A model generated the notes under the pieces. That model was not told the DNA's origin, did no database searches, and worked only from the letters and a program-made list of their open reading frames with translations. A stretch of DNA of 6,358 bases from Anaerolineae bacterium (lineage in GTDB: Bacteria; Chloroflexota; Anaerolineae; B4-G1), in the NCBI GenBank assembly GCA_030612185.1, contig JAUWOI010000266.1, positions 1-6,358 of the forward strand, in the 5' to 3' direction. Positions 1 through 5,160 of this stretch are shown here, one piece after another. How positions within the stretch are numbered: the stretch's first letter is position 1; each line of letters begins with the position of its first letter. The position numbers were made by a program, and so were the translations under genes.

Positions 1-37
1 CGTCAATCTGTTGTCGGGCTTTTTCCTCGGGTTTCAT
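1..37 (-). CDS. N-terminus of a type I restriction R-subunit-like (HsdR/DEAD helicase) protein, cut by window edge
   Basis: Only the first 12 codons are inside the window. The peptide reads MKPEEKARQQID, beginning at an ATG at 37-35 with a purine-rich ribosome-binding site (AAGGAAGAGC, 51-42) a few bases upstream. From memory, many type I restriction endonuclease R subunits and related DEAD/DEAH helicases begin with M-x-P-E-E-x-A-R-x-x-I-D followed by a 'LLxAAGW' segment, which would lie outside the window. Those proteins translocate DNA with ATP and cleave it when it is unmethylated. The promoter at 73-100 supports a real gene start. Twelve residues are too few to prove the family, so the start is well supported and the identity is tentative. 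Confidence 0.5.
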   Translation of the reverse strand, partial: MKPEEKARQQID

Positions 38-72
38 CGTGCTCTTCCTTCTATGCTAGCCCAGTAATGCAG

Positions 73-100
73 ATTATAGTCGTTTATCGGAGGGAGACAA
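73..100 (-). promoter_or_regulatory. Sigma-70-type promoter of the left-edge gene
   Basis: The minus strand reads TTGTCT (100-95), a 16-nt spacer, then a perfect TATAAT (78-73). The predicted transcription start is near 66, giving a leader of about 30 nt before the ATG at 37. The -35 matches the consensus at 4 of 6 positions. Confidence 0.55.
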
Positions 101-126
101 ACCGGCGTGCACCGGGCCACGATGCA

Positions 127-153
127 GTAGGACAAGTTGGCAACTTGTCCTAC
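127..153. repeat. Perfect 27-nt palindrome (13-bp arms, 1-nt centre)
   Basis: The arms are GTAGGACAAGTTG (127-139) and CAACTTGTCCTAC (141-153) around a single G at 140. A 13-bp perfect inverted repeat is unlikely by chance and sits in gene-free sequence. There is no T-tract on either side, so it is not an intrinsic terminator. The single-base centre makes a DNA-level site (a dimeric protein target or an extragenic palindromic repeat) as plausible as an RNA hairpin. I have the impression that similar palindromes recur in Chloroflexota genomes, but I cannot confirm this from one window. Confidence 0.7.
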
Positions 154-240
154 CGCCTATTTAGTATACTCCAGGCAAGGAAACCGGGCAAATGATATAG
201 GGGGAAGCCAATTCGGGCAGAGGTGATGGACAAGCGGGGA

Positions 241-289
241 CAAACAAAAGAGCCATCCCCCTTGCCCACAAGCACATTGGGGTGGCTCT
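241..289 (-). terminator. Rho-independent terminator downstream of tRNA-Asp
   Basis: On the minus strand, AGAGCCACCCC (289-279) pairs with a copy containing one bulged A that ends in TGGCTCT (255-249). The stem is 7 bp, then the bulge, then 4 G-C pairs. It is followed directly by TTTTGTTTG (249-241). It would end transcripts carrying tRNA-Asp and any read-through from the threonine aldolase gene. Confidence 0.75.
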
Positions 290-313
290 CCAGTTCAGTC
301 TCCGCGCGTGAGG

Positions 314-331
314 CTACAGACCTATCTGTAG
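314..331. repeat. Small hairpin in the tRNA-Asp trailer
   Basis: CTACAGA (314-320) and TCTGTAG (325-331) form a perfect 7-bp stem with a CCTA loop. It lies between the tRNA-Asp 3' end and the terminator, so it would be part of the 3' trailer of the tRNA precursor. It could slow or position 3'-end processing, or be incidental. Confidence 0.4.
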
Positions 332-356
332 TACAGCAGCGCAGAGTTGTTTGCAG

Positions 357-430
357 CGGGAGCGACGGGATTTGAACCCGCGATCTCCGGCTTGACAGGC
401 CGGCATGTTAAACCGCTACACTACGCCCCC
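357..430 (-). tRNA. tRNA-Asp(GTC)
   Basis: The minus strand folds into a full cloverleaf. The acceptor stem GGGGGCG/CGCTCCC includes one G-T pair. The D-stem is GTGT/ACAT, and the anticodon stem CCGGC/GCCGG has the loop CTGTCAA. The T-arm is GCGGG-TTCAAAT-CCCGT. The anticodon GTC reads Asp codons, and the discriminator base is G, as expected for tRNA-Asp. CCA is not encoded. The gene begins 35 nt after the threonine aldolase stop codon and has its own promoter at 441-469 and terminator at 241-289. Confidence 0.96.
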
Positions 431-440
431 AACGGCCCAA

Positions 441-469
441 ATCATACCACAACCCACATCTTTCGTCAA
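441..469 (-). promoter_or_regulatory. tRNA-Asp promoter, -35 box overlapping the ltaE stop codon
   Basis: The minus strand has TTGACG (469-464), a 17-nt spacer and TATGAT (446-441), each 5 of 6 matches to the sigma-70 consensus. The TGA inside the -35 (468-466) is the threonine aldolase stop codon. The predicted start lies about 4 nt before the mature tRNA 5' end. Confidence 0.7.
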
Positions 470-1497
470 GCCAACGTCACCCGCAACGCCGCGATCGTCG
501 CCTCTATGTCCTCGTCGCTGATCCAGTAATGCGTCACCGCCCGGAAGCGGCCAAGTTCCCGGCCCAACAACAACACCCCTCGCTCCGCCAGCCCATCCAC
601 CACCTCCTGTGGCGTCTTCGATACCTCATCCGTCAGCCAGAAGTAAAGGATGTTCGTCGTTACTGGGGCTACCTCCACACCCACTATCCCCTCCAGCCCC
701 TCTGCCAGCCGCTTCGTCCGGGCGTGATCCTCCGCCAGCCGGCCGGCCATCTGCTCCAGGGCAACGATGCCTGCTGCCGCTAACACCCCCGCCTGCCGCA
801 TACCACCGCCCACCACCTTGCGCGCCCGTCGCGCCTCGGCGATGAACTCGGCGCTGCCACACAGGAGCGACCCCACTGGCGCGCACAGCCCCTTCGAGAG
901 ACAGAACATCACCGAGTCCACCTCCCGCACCAACTCCCGTACGTCCACTCCCAGTGCTGCCGCCGCGTTGAAGATGCGCGCTCCGTCCAGGTGTACGCGC
1001 AGGCCACGGGCATGGGCCAGCCGCGCCACCTGCGCCGTGTACTCCGCCGTCAGCGGTGTGCCACTGCACATATTGTGCGTATTCTCCAGGCAGACCAGCC
1101 GCGTGCGAGGAAAGTGAGCGTTATCCTCTCGGATTGCCCCCTCGATGTCCCCCAGCCACAGCGTGCCATCGGGTTGGTTGTGGATAGTTCGGGGTGTGAT
1201 GCCCCCCAACGCCGCCATCCCCCCCTGTGCGAAGAGAAAGGTGTGGCTGCGGTTGCCCAGGATCACCTCGTCGCCGCGCCCACAGTGAGTCAGCAGCGCC
1301 ACCAGATTTCCCATCGTGCCGCTGATGACGAACAGCCCCGTTTCCTTCCCCATCCGTTCCGCCGCCATCCGCTCCAGCCGGTTGATAGTGGGATCCTCCC
1401 CGAAGACGTCGTCCCCCACCTCCGCCCGGTACATCACCTCCCGCATTGCCGGTGTCGGTTGCGTTACGGTATCGCTACGTAGATCAATGATCTTCAC
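466..1497 (-). CDS. ltaE: Low-specificity L-threonine aldolase (PLP enzyme)
   Basis: This cytosolic PLP enzyme splits L-threonine or L-allo-threonine into glycine and acetaldehyde. It is 343 residues long, normal for the family, and belongs to the fold-type I aldolases. Numbered from the chosen start, the N-terminus carries the family signature DLRSDTVTQPTPAMR (residues 5-19) and GDDVFGEDPT (28-37). H85 lies in the segment RSHTF and is the likely ring-stacking histidine. D171 and R174 lie in HLDGAR, and SKGLCAPVGS contains the Schiff-base lysine K202. Near the C-terminus FRAVTH supplies a carboxylate-binding arginine. The frame extends to a GTG at 1506, but that codon touches the ribosome-binding site GGGAGG. 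The GTG at 1497 lies 8 nt downstream of it and gives the usual start MKIIDLRSDT. The gene follows the histidine kinase stop by 17 nt and is probably last in the cluster. Confidence 0.93.
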   Translation of the reverse strand: MKIIDLRSDTVTQPTPAMREVMYRAEVGDDVFGEDPTINRLERMAAERMGKETGLFVISGTMGNLVALLTHCGRGDEVILGNRSHTFLFAQGGMAALGGITPRTIHNQPDGTLWLGDIEGAIREDNAHFPRTRLVCLENTHNMCSGTPLTAEYTAQVARLAHARGLRVHLDGARIFNAAAALGVDVRELVREVDSVMFCLSKGLCAPVGSLLCGSAEFIAEARRARKVVGGGMRQAGVLAAAGIVALEQMAGRLAEDHARTKRLAEGLEGIVGVEVAPVTTNILYFWLTDEVSKTPQEVVDGLAERGVLLLGRELGRFRAVTHYWISDEDIEATIAALRVTLA

Positions 1498-1514
1498 CTT
1501 TTCCACCTCCCAAG

Positions 1515-2723
1515 TTATTGAGTCTCCTCCTCGTCCACCGGCAGTGTGAACGCAAATGTCGCCCCCTGTCCCTCCTCACTACTGACAGTAATCTCTCCCC
1601 CATGGGCCTCGACGATTCTATGCGCGATGGTGAGCCCCAACCCAGTCCCCGGCGCCTGGCCTTCCACGCTGGGCACACGATAGAACCGCTCGAAGATGTG
1701 CGGCAAGGACTCTGCCTGGATACCGGGCCCCGTGTCGGCAACGCTTACGGTCAAACGGTCTTCGTCGCCCTCCGCCGTAATCGTTACACTGTCGCCCGGC
1801 CGGCAGTACTTGATCGCGTTGCCCACCAAATTGAGCATCACCTGGTGCAGACGTTGTGCATCCCCCACGACAGGCGGAAGGGCACCAGGAATGTCAACGA
1901 ATAACCCGACCTGTTTCTCATCCGCCTGCGGCGTCAATACGTTGACCGCCATATGGATCACCGTGAGCAGATCGACCCGGGCTCTAATCAGATGAGCACG
2001 GCCCGATTCCAGCCGGGCCAGGTCAAGAAACCTGCTCGCCATCTCATTGATCCGCTCTGCCTCGTGTTGGATGATGTCTGCAAACTGACAGCACTCAGAC
2101 GGCGTTGTCTCTGTCCACTGTATGAGATCGGCGTAAGAGATGATAGACGTAAGCGGCGTGCGCATCTCGTGCACGATCTCGGAGATCAGATCGAACTGTT
2201 GGAACAGGAGGGCATTCTGCACCGCCACTGCTGCCTGATCGCCCAGCACGCCCAGCAGTTCGATGTCCTCTTCGGTGAACTCACCTCCCCCCTTCTTGTT
2301 GATCGTCTCCAATACGCCGATCACGTTGTCCCTGGCGATCATTGGGACGGCAAGGATGGAGCGAGTAGTGAAAGTAGACTGCTCATCCGCCTTGCGGTAG
2401 AAGCGAGGGTCGTTACCGGCGTCCGCGACGACGAGATGCTCGCCAGTTCGCACAACCCACCCCGCAACGCTGCCCTCCATCGGGACAACGATCGAGGGCA
2501 TTCTGTAACCCTGCGCTCCCGTCGCCGCTTCGAAGTGCAACTGGCCGCTCCTGCGATCCACCAGCAGGACTGAACCGGCTTCCGTCTCGGTGAGTTCCTG
2601 TGCCGCCACGATGATATAACGTAGCAGCGGACGCAGGCTGAGCGTCGAGTTCAACGAACGGCTAATCTCAATCAGCCGCTCCAGCCGTGCTACGCGCTCC
2701 CGATCCCTTCCAATATCTACCAC
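1515..2723 (-). CDS. Soluble GAF-domain sensor histidine kinase
   Basis: This 402-residue protein is a two-component sensor kinase. It has an N-terminal helical segment (about 8-45), a GAF domain (about 35-172), a HisKA dimerisation domain and a HATPase_c domain. The H-box is SEIVHEMRTPLTS with phospho-acceptor H185. The N-box is MLNLVGNAIKY (296-306), the G1 box VADTGPGI (328-335), the F-box FERFYR (344-349), and the G2 box GTGLGL (359-364). No membrane segment or signal peptide is visible, so it should sense a cytoplasmic ligand or redox signal through GAF. The frame is open up to 2810, but that would overlap the sirtuin gene by 83 nt. The GTG at 2723 has GGAGGG 8 nt upstream, inside the last sirtuin codons, and starts 4 nt after the sirtuin stop, so translational coupling is likely. 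It carries no receiver domain; the REC-ATPase fusion of the same cluster is a candidate phosphorylation partner (inference). Confidence 0.9.
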   Translation of the reverse strand: MVDIGRDRERVARLERLIEISRSLNSTLSLRPLLRYIIVAAQELTETEAGSVLLVDRRSGQLHFEAATGAQGYRMPSIVVPMEGSVAGWVVRTGEHLVVADAGNDPRFYRKADEQSTFTTRSILAVPMIARDNVIGVLETINKKGGGEFTEEDIELLGVLGDQAAVAVQNALLFQQFDLISEIVHEMRTPLTSIISYADLIQWTETTPSECCQFADIIQHEAERINEMASRFLDLARLESGRAHLIRARVDLLTVIHMAVNVLTPQADEKQVGLFVDIPGALPPVVGDAQRLHQVMLNLVGNAIKYCRPGDSVTITAEGDEDRLTVSVADTGPGIQAESLPHIFERFYRVPSVEGQAPGTGLGLTIAHRIVEAHGGEITVSSEEGQGATFAFTLPVDEEETQ

Positions 2724-2727
2724 TGTA

Positions 2728-3489
2728 CTATCCCTCCGTGCAAACCCGCGCGACGCGAGGCAATACCTCGGCAACGTCAGCGTGGATGACCACCTCGGCT
2801 GCCTCGTCAATATAGGTGGGCATCAGATTGACCATGATAAGGCGCCCAGCGTGCTCACGCACCAGGAACGGCAACTGCGAGGCCGGCATGGTCTCCAGCG
2901 ACGACCCTGCCACGAGCATCAGGTCAGCCTGGCGAACGTGCTCCATCGCACCGCTGACCACCTCAGCGGGCAATTGCTCCCCATAGAGAATGATGTTGGG
3001 CTTCATCACCCCACCGCATACAGGGCAGCGAGGCACCTCGCCCGAGACGAGAAAATCACCCAGCAGTGATTCGATGGGCAAGACCCGATAACAACTGATG
3101 CAGGTCGCCTCCCGCAGATGGCCGTGTAGTTCCAGCACCACGCGCGACCCAGCCCGCTGGTGCAGACCGTCAATGTTCTGAGTGATGACCGCCCTCAACC
3201 ACCCACCGGTTTCCAGTTCCGCAAGCGCCAGGTGACCGACGTTGGGCTCGGCCGCCAGCAACGTCTTCATCAGCGGCCGTATCCATCCATAGAACGTCTC
3301 GGGGTGGCGTCGAAAAGCCCGAATATAGGCCACCTCCATTGGATCAACGTGTTCCCACAGCCCAGTTCCCGGCGAACGGAAGTCGGGAATACCAGAGGGA
3401 GTACTTATGCCCGCACCGGTCAGCGCGACGGCATGGCGGGCTTCTCGCAAAAGCACCGCCGCACGCGCGATCTTGCTGGCATAACTCAT
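2728..3489 (-). CDS. NAD-dependent protein deacylase, sirtuin (SIR2/CobB family)
   Basis: Sirtuins remove acetyl or other acyl groups from protein lysines, consuming NAD and releasing nicotinamide and O-acyl-ADP-ribose. At 253 residues this is a typical bacterial enzyme. NAD-binding motifs are GAGIS (25-29), followed by GIPDFRSP (33-40), then TQNIDGLH (103-110) and AGSS (194-197). H122 in LELHG is the catalytic base. The structural zinc site is complete: C130, C133, C155 and C158. The helix after the cofactor loop has Y67 but not the Y-x-x-R pair of SIRT5/CobB-type desuccinylases (R is at +4), so a deacetylase preference is more likely. The start is ATG with GAGG 5 nt upstream. The gene lies just upstream of the histidine kinase with a 4-nt gap, and downstream of the endonuclease V remnant. 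Its targets cannot be read from sequence; neighbouring proteins are possible. Confidence 0.94.
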   Translation of the reverse strand: MSYASKIARAAVLLREARHAVALTGAGISTPSGIPDFRSPGTGLWEHVDPMEVAYIRAFRRHPETFYGWIRPLMKTLLAAEPNVGHLALAELETGGWLRAVITQNIDGLHQRAGSRVVLELHGHLREATCISCYRVLPIESLLGDFLVSGEVPRCPVCGGVMKPNIILYGEQLPAEVVSGAMEHVRQADLMLVAGSSLETMPASQLPFLVREHAGRLIMVNLMPTYIDEAAEVVIHADVAEVLPRVARVCTEG

Positions 3490-3524
3490 ATACGCCTCAC
3501 GTAAACGTCTAGCGAAGATTCACC

Positions 3525-3632
3525 TCAAACCGACAAGTGATAGGACGCAGACTCACGCAGCCGGCGCTGGATTTCCCTGGCCTCAGCCGGTGAGACGTCC
3601 CACGGATGGGTGAAGACGCACTGAACAGACAC
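3525..3632 (-). pseudogene. N-terminal remnant of endonuclease V (nfi)
   Basis: A 35-codon frame starts with GTG at 3632, one base after the stop codon of the upstream REC-ATPase gene, and ends at TGA (3527-3525). Residues 9-27 read HPWDVSPAEAREIQRRLRE. This matches the N-terminal helix of endonuclease V (pattern H-x-W-D-[VL]-x-P-x-E-A-x-x-[IV]-Q-x-x-L-R, as I recall it from the Thermotoga enzyme). Endonuclease V cuts DNA near deoxyinosine; the usual length is about 210-230 residues. The catalytic aspartates and the AGVD segment are absent, and none of the three frames before the sirtuin start contains them. I read this as a gene truncated by an internal or 3' deletion. A short expressed peptide is possible but unlikely to have nuclease activity. 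Confidence 0.65.
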
Positions 3633-3633
3633 A

Positions 3634-4785
3634 TCAGACCCCAGCCAGATGCTCTGCGATAGTTCTGAATTGCCGGGCAACCAGGCCGTCTGGATGAGCC
3701 ATCACCATCGGAACCCCCTGCTCGGCCGCCTGGAACGCCAGTTCGGGGGCCGGACTGATCACCCCGGCGAGATCTTGTTGCAACAGCCGCTCTATCATCT
3801 CTCTGGTAAGCGTGGCTGCGGAGGGGGTCCTGTTGATCAGCACTGCGCTAATCCTGTGGGGAGGGAGGAGGTCCAGGGACGTCGTCATCTCACCCAGCAA
3901 TGACTGCGCCAGCGTAAGCGCCACACGCTGCGGCTCGACGGTCACAACGACGCGCTGGCAACTCGGCAAAATGCGACGGTTTGCCTCGCCCAGACCCACC
4001 CCCATATCCAGAAGAAGATAGTCGGCCATAGCCCCAAGATGTCGTAAGATGACCTCAACGTGAGCCGGAGACACCAGCGTTGCCACTCCAGCCGGCTCAA
4101 TCTGACCGCTCAGGACTTGCACACCGGCCCTATATTCCTCCAACTGAGCCTCTACCATTCTCGCTTCGATGCGCTCGGCCGGCTCCTCTAGCAGTCGAGC
4201 CATCCCCCCATGATGTCGCAGCCCTAACTGGAGGGAGATGGTCGCCATGCCAGACCGCATGTCGGCTAACACGATCTGCTCGCCCTTCGCGGGTCCCTGA
4301 GCCAGGGCCACGGCGACGTTCACCGCCAGAGTGGTAGTGCCCACGCCCCCCTTTGAGCCCAGGAAGCCAAAGACTTTAGCCCGCATAGGGACCTGTTCCT
4401 CCGGCTCCCGGCGCGCCGAGCGCAGCAGCACAGCCTTCACACGGGAAGCCAACTCGGCTGGATGGACAGGCTTGGTCAGATAATCGTCGGCCCCGGCCTG
4501 GAACCCAGCCACTTTGTCGCCCACCAGTGTTTTGGCGGTGAACATGATGATGGGTAAATTGGCTGTGGCAGGGTTGGTGCGGAGACGGCGGCAGACTTCA
4601 TAGCCGTCTATATCCGGCATCATGATGTCCAGAATGACCAGATCCGGGTTCTCCGTTTCGGCCTTCACCAGAGCCTGAGCGCCCGACTGCGCAGCGACGA
4701 TTTCGTACCCCTGTCGCTGTAGCATTATCCCGATCAACTTCACACTATCCAGTTCGTCGTCAACTACCAGGATTTTCTGAGCCAT
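3634..4785 (-). CDS. Response-regulator receiver domain fused to a CpaE/MinD-like P-loop ATPase
   Basis: This 383-residue protein has two parts. Residues 3-122 are a receiver domain with an intact active site: acidic pair D10/E11, phospho-acceptor D53 in VILDIMMPD, T83 and K105 (LTKP). Residues 137-383 are a ParA/MinD-superfamily ATPase of the CpaE/TadZ type. Its deviant Walker A is GSKGGVGTTTLA, with the signature lysine K145 and Thr at the usual second-lysine position (T150). The switch and Walker B aspartates are D175 (VLADMRSG) and D260 (LLLDMG). Such ATPases position polar machines such as type IVc (Tad) pili or act in partitioning, but no pilus gene is in view. There is no DNA-binding domain. 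The frame extends to 4854; I chose the ATG at 4785, which has GGGAGG 6 nt upstream and yields the standard receiver start AQKILVVDDE. A promoter lies at 4806-4834. It is first in the minus-strand cluster. Confidence 0.9.
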   Translation of the reverse strand: MAQKILVVDDELDSVKLIGIMLQRQGYEIVAAQSGAQALVKAETENPDLVILDIMMPDIDGYEVCRRLRTNPATANLPIIMFTAKTLVGDKVAGFQAGADDYLTKPVHPAELASRVKAVLLRSARREPEEQVPMRAKVFGFLGSKGGVGTTTLAVNVAVALAQGPAKGEQIVLADMRSGMATISLQLGLRHHGGMARLLEEPAERIEARMVEAQLEEYRAGVQVLSGQIEPAGVATLVSPAHVEVILRHLGAMADYLLLDMGVGLGEANRRILPSCQRVVVTVEPQRVALTLAQSLLGEMTTSLDLLPPHRISAVLINRTPSAATLTREMIERLLQQDLAGVISPAPELAFQAAEQGVPMVMAHPDGLVARQFRTIAEHLAGV

Positions 4786-4805
4786 CGGTACCTCCCACAC
4801 ATGAT

Positions 4806-4834
4806 ACTGTAGCACAAAATGGGGTACTTGGCAA
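4806..4834 (-). promoter_or_regulatory. Promoter of the REC-ATPase / sirtuin / kinase cluster
   Basis: TTGCCA (4834-4829), a 17-nt spacer and TACAGT (4811-4806) on the minus strand match the sigma-70 consensus at 5 and 4 of 6 positions. The predicted start near 4799 gives a short leader of about 14 nt containing the ribosome-binding site. The -35 touches the end of the tRNA-Pro terminator T-tract, so this promoter sits immediately after a transcription stop. Confidence 0.6.
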
Positions 4835-4873
4835 GAAAGCAAAAAGAGAGGCAAGCCTCGGGCTTGCCTCTCT
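4835..4873 (-). terminator. Strong rho-independent terminator after tRNA-Pro
   Basis: On the minus strand AGAGAGGCAAGCC (4873-4861) pairs perfectly with GGCTTGCCTCTCT (4857-4845) around a 3-nt loop. The 13-bp stem is followed by TTTTTGCTTT. It begins 1 nt after the tRNA-Pro discriminator base and insulates the tRNA from the REC-ATPase gene. Confidence 0.92.
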
Positions 4874-4874
4874 G

Positions 4875-4949
4875 TCGGGGCGCCGGGATTTGAACCCGGG
4901 GCCTCTACAACCCCATTGTAGCGCGCTAGCCAAGCTGCGCCACGCCCCG
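4875..4949 (-). tRNA. tRNA-Pro(GGG)
   Basis: The minus strand gives a complete cloverleaf. The acceptor stem is CGGGGCG/CGCCCCG, with the C1-G72 pair typical of bacterial tRNA-Pro. The D-stem is GCGC/GCGC, the anticodon stem CTACA/TGTAG has the loop ATGGGGT, and the T-arm is CCGGG-TTCAAAT-CCCGG. The anticodon GGG reads proline codons CCC and CCU. The discriminator is A, and CCA is not encoded. A promoter (4960-4988) and a terminator (4835-4873) flank it, so it is a single-gene transcription unit. Confidence 0.96.
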
Positions 4950-4959
4950 CTCATTGAAG

Positions 4960-4988
4960 ATTATAACAAAGAATGTGCCATTTGGCAA
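4960..4988 (-). promoter_or_regulatory. tRNA-Pro promoter
   Basis: TTGCCA (4988-4983), a 17-nt spacer and a perfect TATAAT (4965-4960) on the minus strand. The predicted start is about 4 nt before the mature tRNA. The -35 is identical to that of the REC-ATPase promoter. Confidence 0.8.
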
Positions 4989-4999
4989 ATCGAGATGGA

Positions 5000-5043
5000 G
5001 CCGCACCGCCGTAAACAGGCCTGCCGCACCGCCGTAAACAGGC
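5000..5043. repeat. Tandem direct repeat, 2 copies of 21 nt with 23-nt period
   Basis: Two exact 21-nt copies lie at 5000-5020 and 5023-5043. Each begins GCCGCACCGCC and ends GTAAACAGGC, and they are separated by CT. They lie upstream of both divergent promoters (tRNA-Pro on minus, cyclic-nucleotide protein on plus). The second copy also forms the left arm of the hairpin at 5024-5098. They could be binding sites or a slippage duplication. Confidence 0.85.
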
Positions 5044-5098
5044 GCTGCTGGGACATCACACAGACCAGCCCAGCACCGGCTCTTACAGGCCGGTGCGG
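5024..5098. repeat. Long imperfect inverted repeat (about 75 nt)
   Basis: The left arm starts CCGCACCG (5024-5031) and ends TGCTGGG (5046-5052). The right arm starts CCCAGCA (5069-5075) and ends CGGTGCGG (5091-5098). The outer 8 bp and inner 7 bp pair perfectly, GTAA/TTAC and further bases pair between them, and the loop is 16 nt (5053-5068). A competing smaller hairpin GCACCGGC/GCCGGTGC (5073-5080/5089-5096) lies within the right arm. Since the downstream promoter starts at 5111, the element is probably not in the mRNA of the next gene. It looks like an extragenic palindromic element. Confidence 0.6.
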
Positions 5099-5110
5099 TC
5101 CACGCTGCTT

Positions 5111-5139
5111 TTGCACACCCGGCAGAAGTGTGGTAGAAT
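5111..5139 (+). promoter_or_regulatory. Extended -10 promoter of the cyclic-nucleotide-binding protein gene
   Basis: TTGCAC (5111-5116), a 17-nt spacer and TAGAAT (5134-5139), the last preceded by TGG, which gives an extended -10 (TGn). The -35 is weak (3 of 6). The predicted start near 5146 leaves a leader of about 15 nt that begins at the ribosome-binding site. Confidence 0.6.
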
Positions 5140-5160
5140 CCTTCACGAAGGAGGGTGCCT

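Larger units (their letters stand above)
38..240. other. Intergenic stretch without a gene
   Basis: I see no gene between the left-edge start codon and the terminator at 241. The stretch holds the promoter at 73-100 and the palindrome at 127-153, and little else can be read in it. Together with the tRNA trailer it separates two minus-strand transcription units. Confidence 0.6.

Noticed and set aside
347..529. Plus-strand frame with the segment TGFEPAISGLTGRH
   Set aside because: It is the antisense translation of tRNA-Asp, a well-known annotation artefact, running into the end of ltaE.
626..1069. Long glycine-rich minus-strand frame of 147 codons
   Set aside because: It is a shadow of threonine aldolase in another frame, open because of high GC.
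2724..2810. Longer N-terminus of the histidine kinase
   Set aside because: It would overlap the sirtuin gene by 83 nt, has an arginine-rich sequence without family similarity, and the GTG at 2723 has a well-placed ribosome-binding site.
4786..4854. 23-residue N-terminal extension of the REC-ATPase
   Set aside because: It runs through the promoter and ribosome-binding site; receiver domains normally begin a few residues before the acidic pair, as with the ATG at 4785.
4760..4954. Minus-strand frame containing CRGPGFKSRRPD
   Set aside because: It is the translation of tRNA-Pro itself followed by its terminator and the REC-ATPase promoter.
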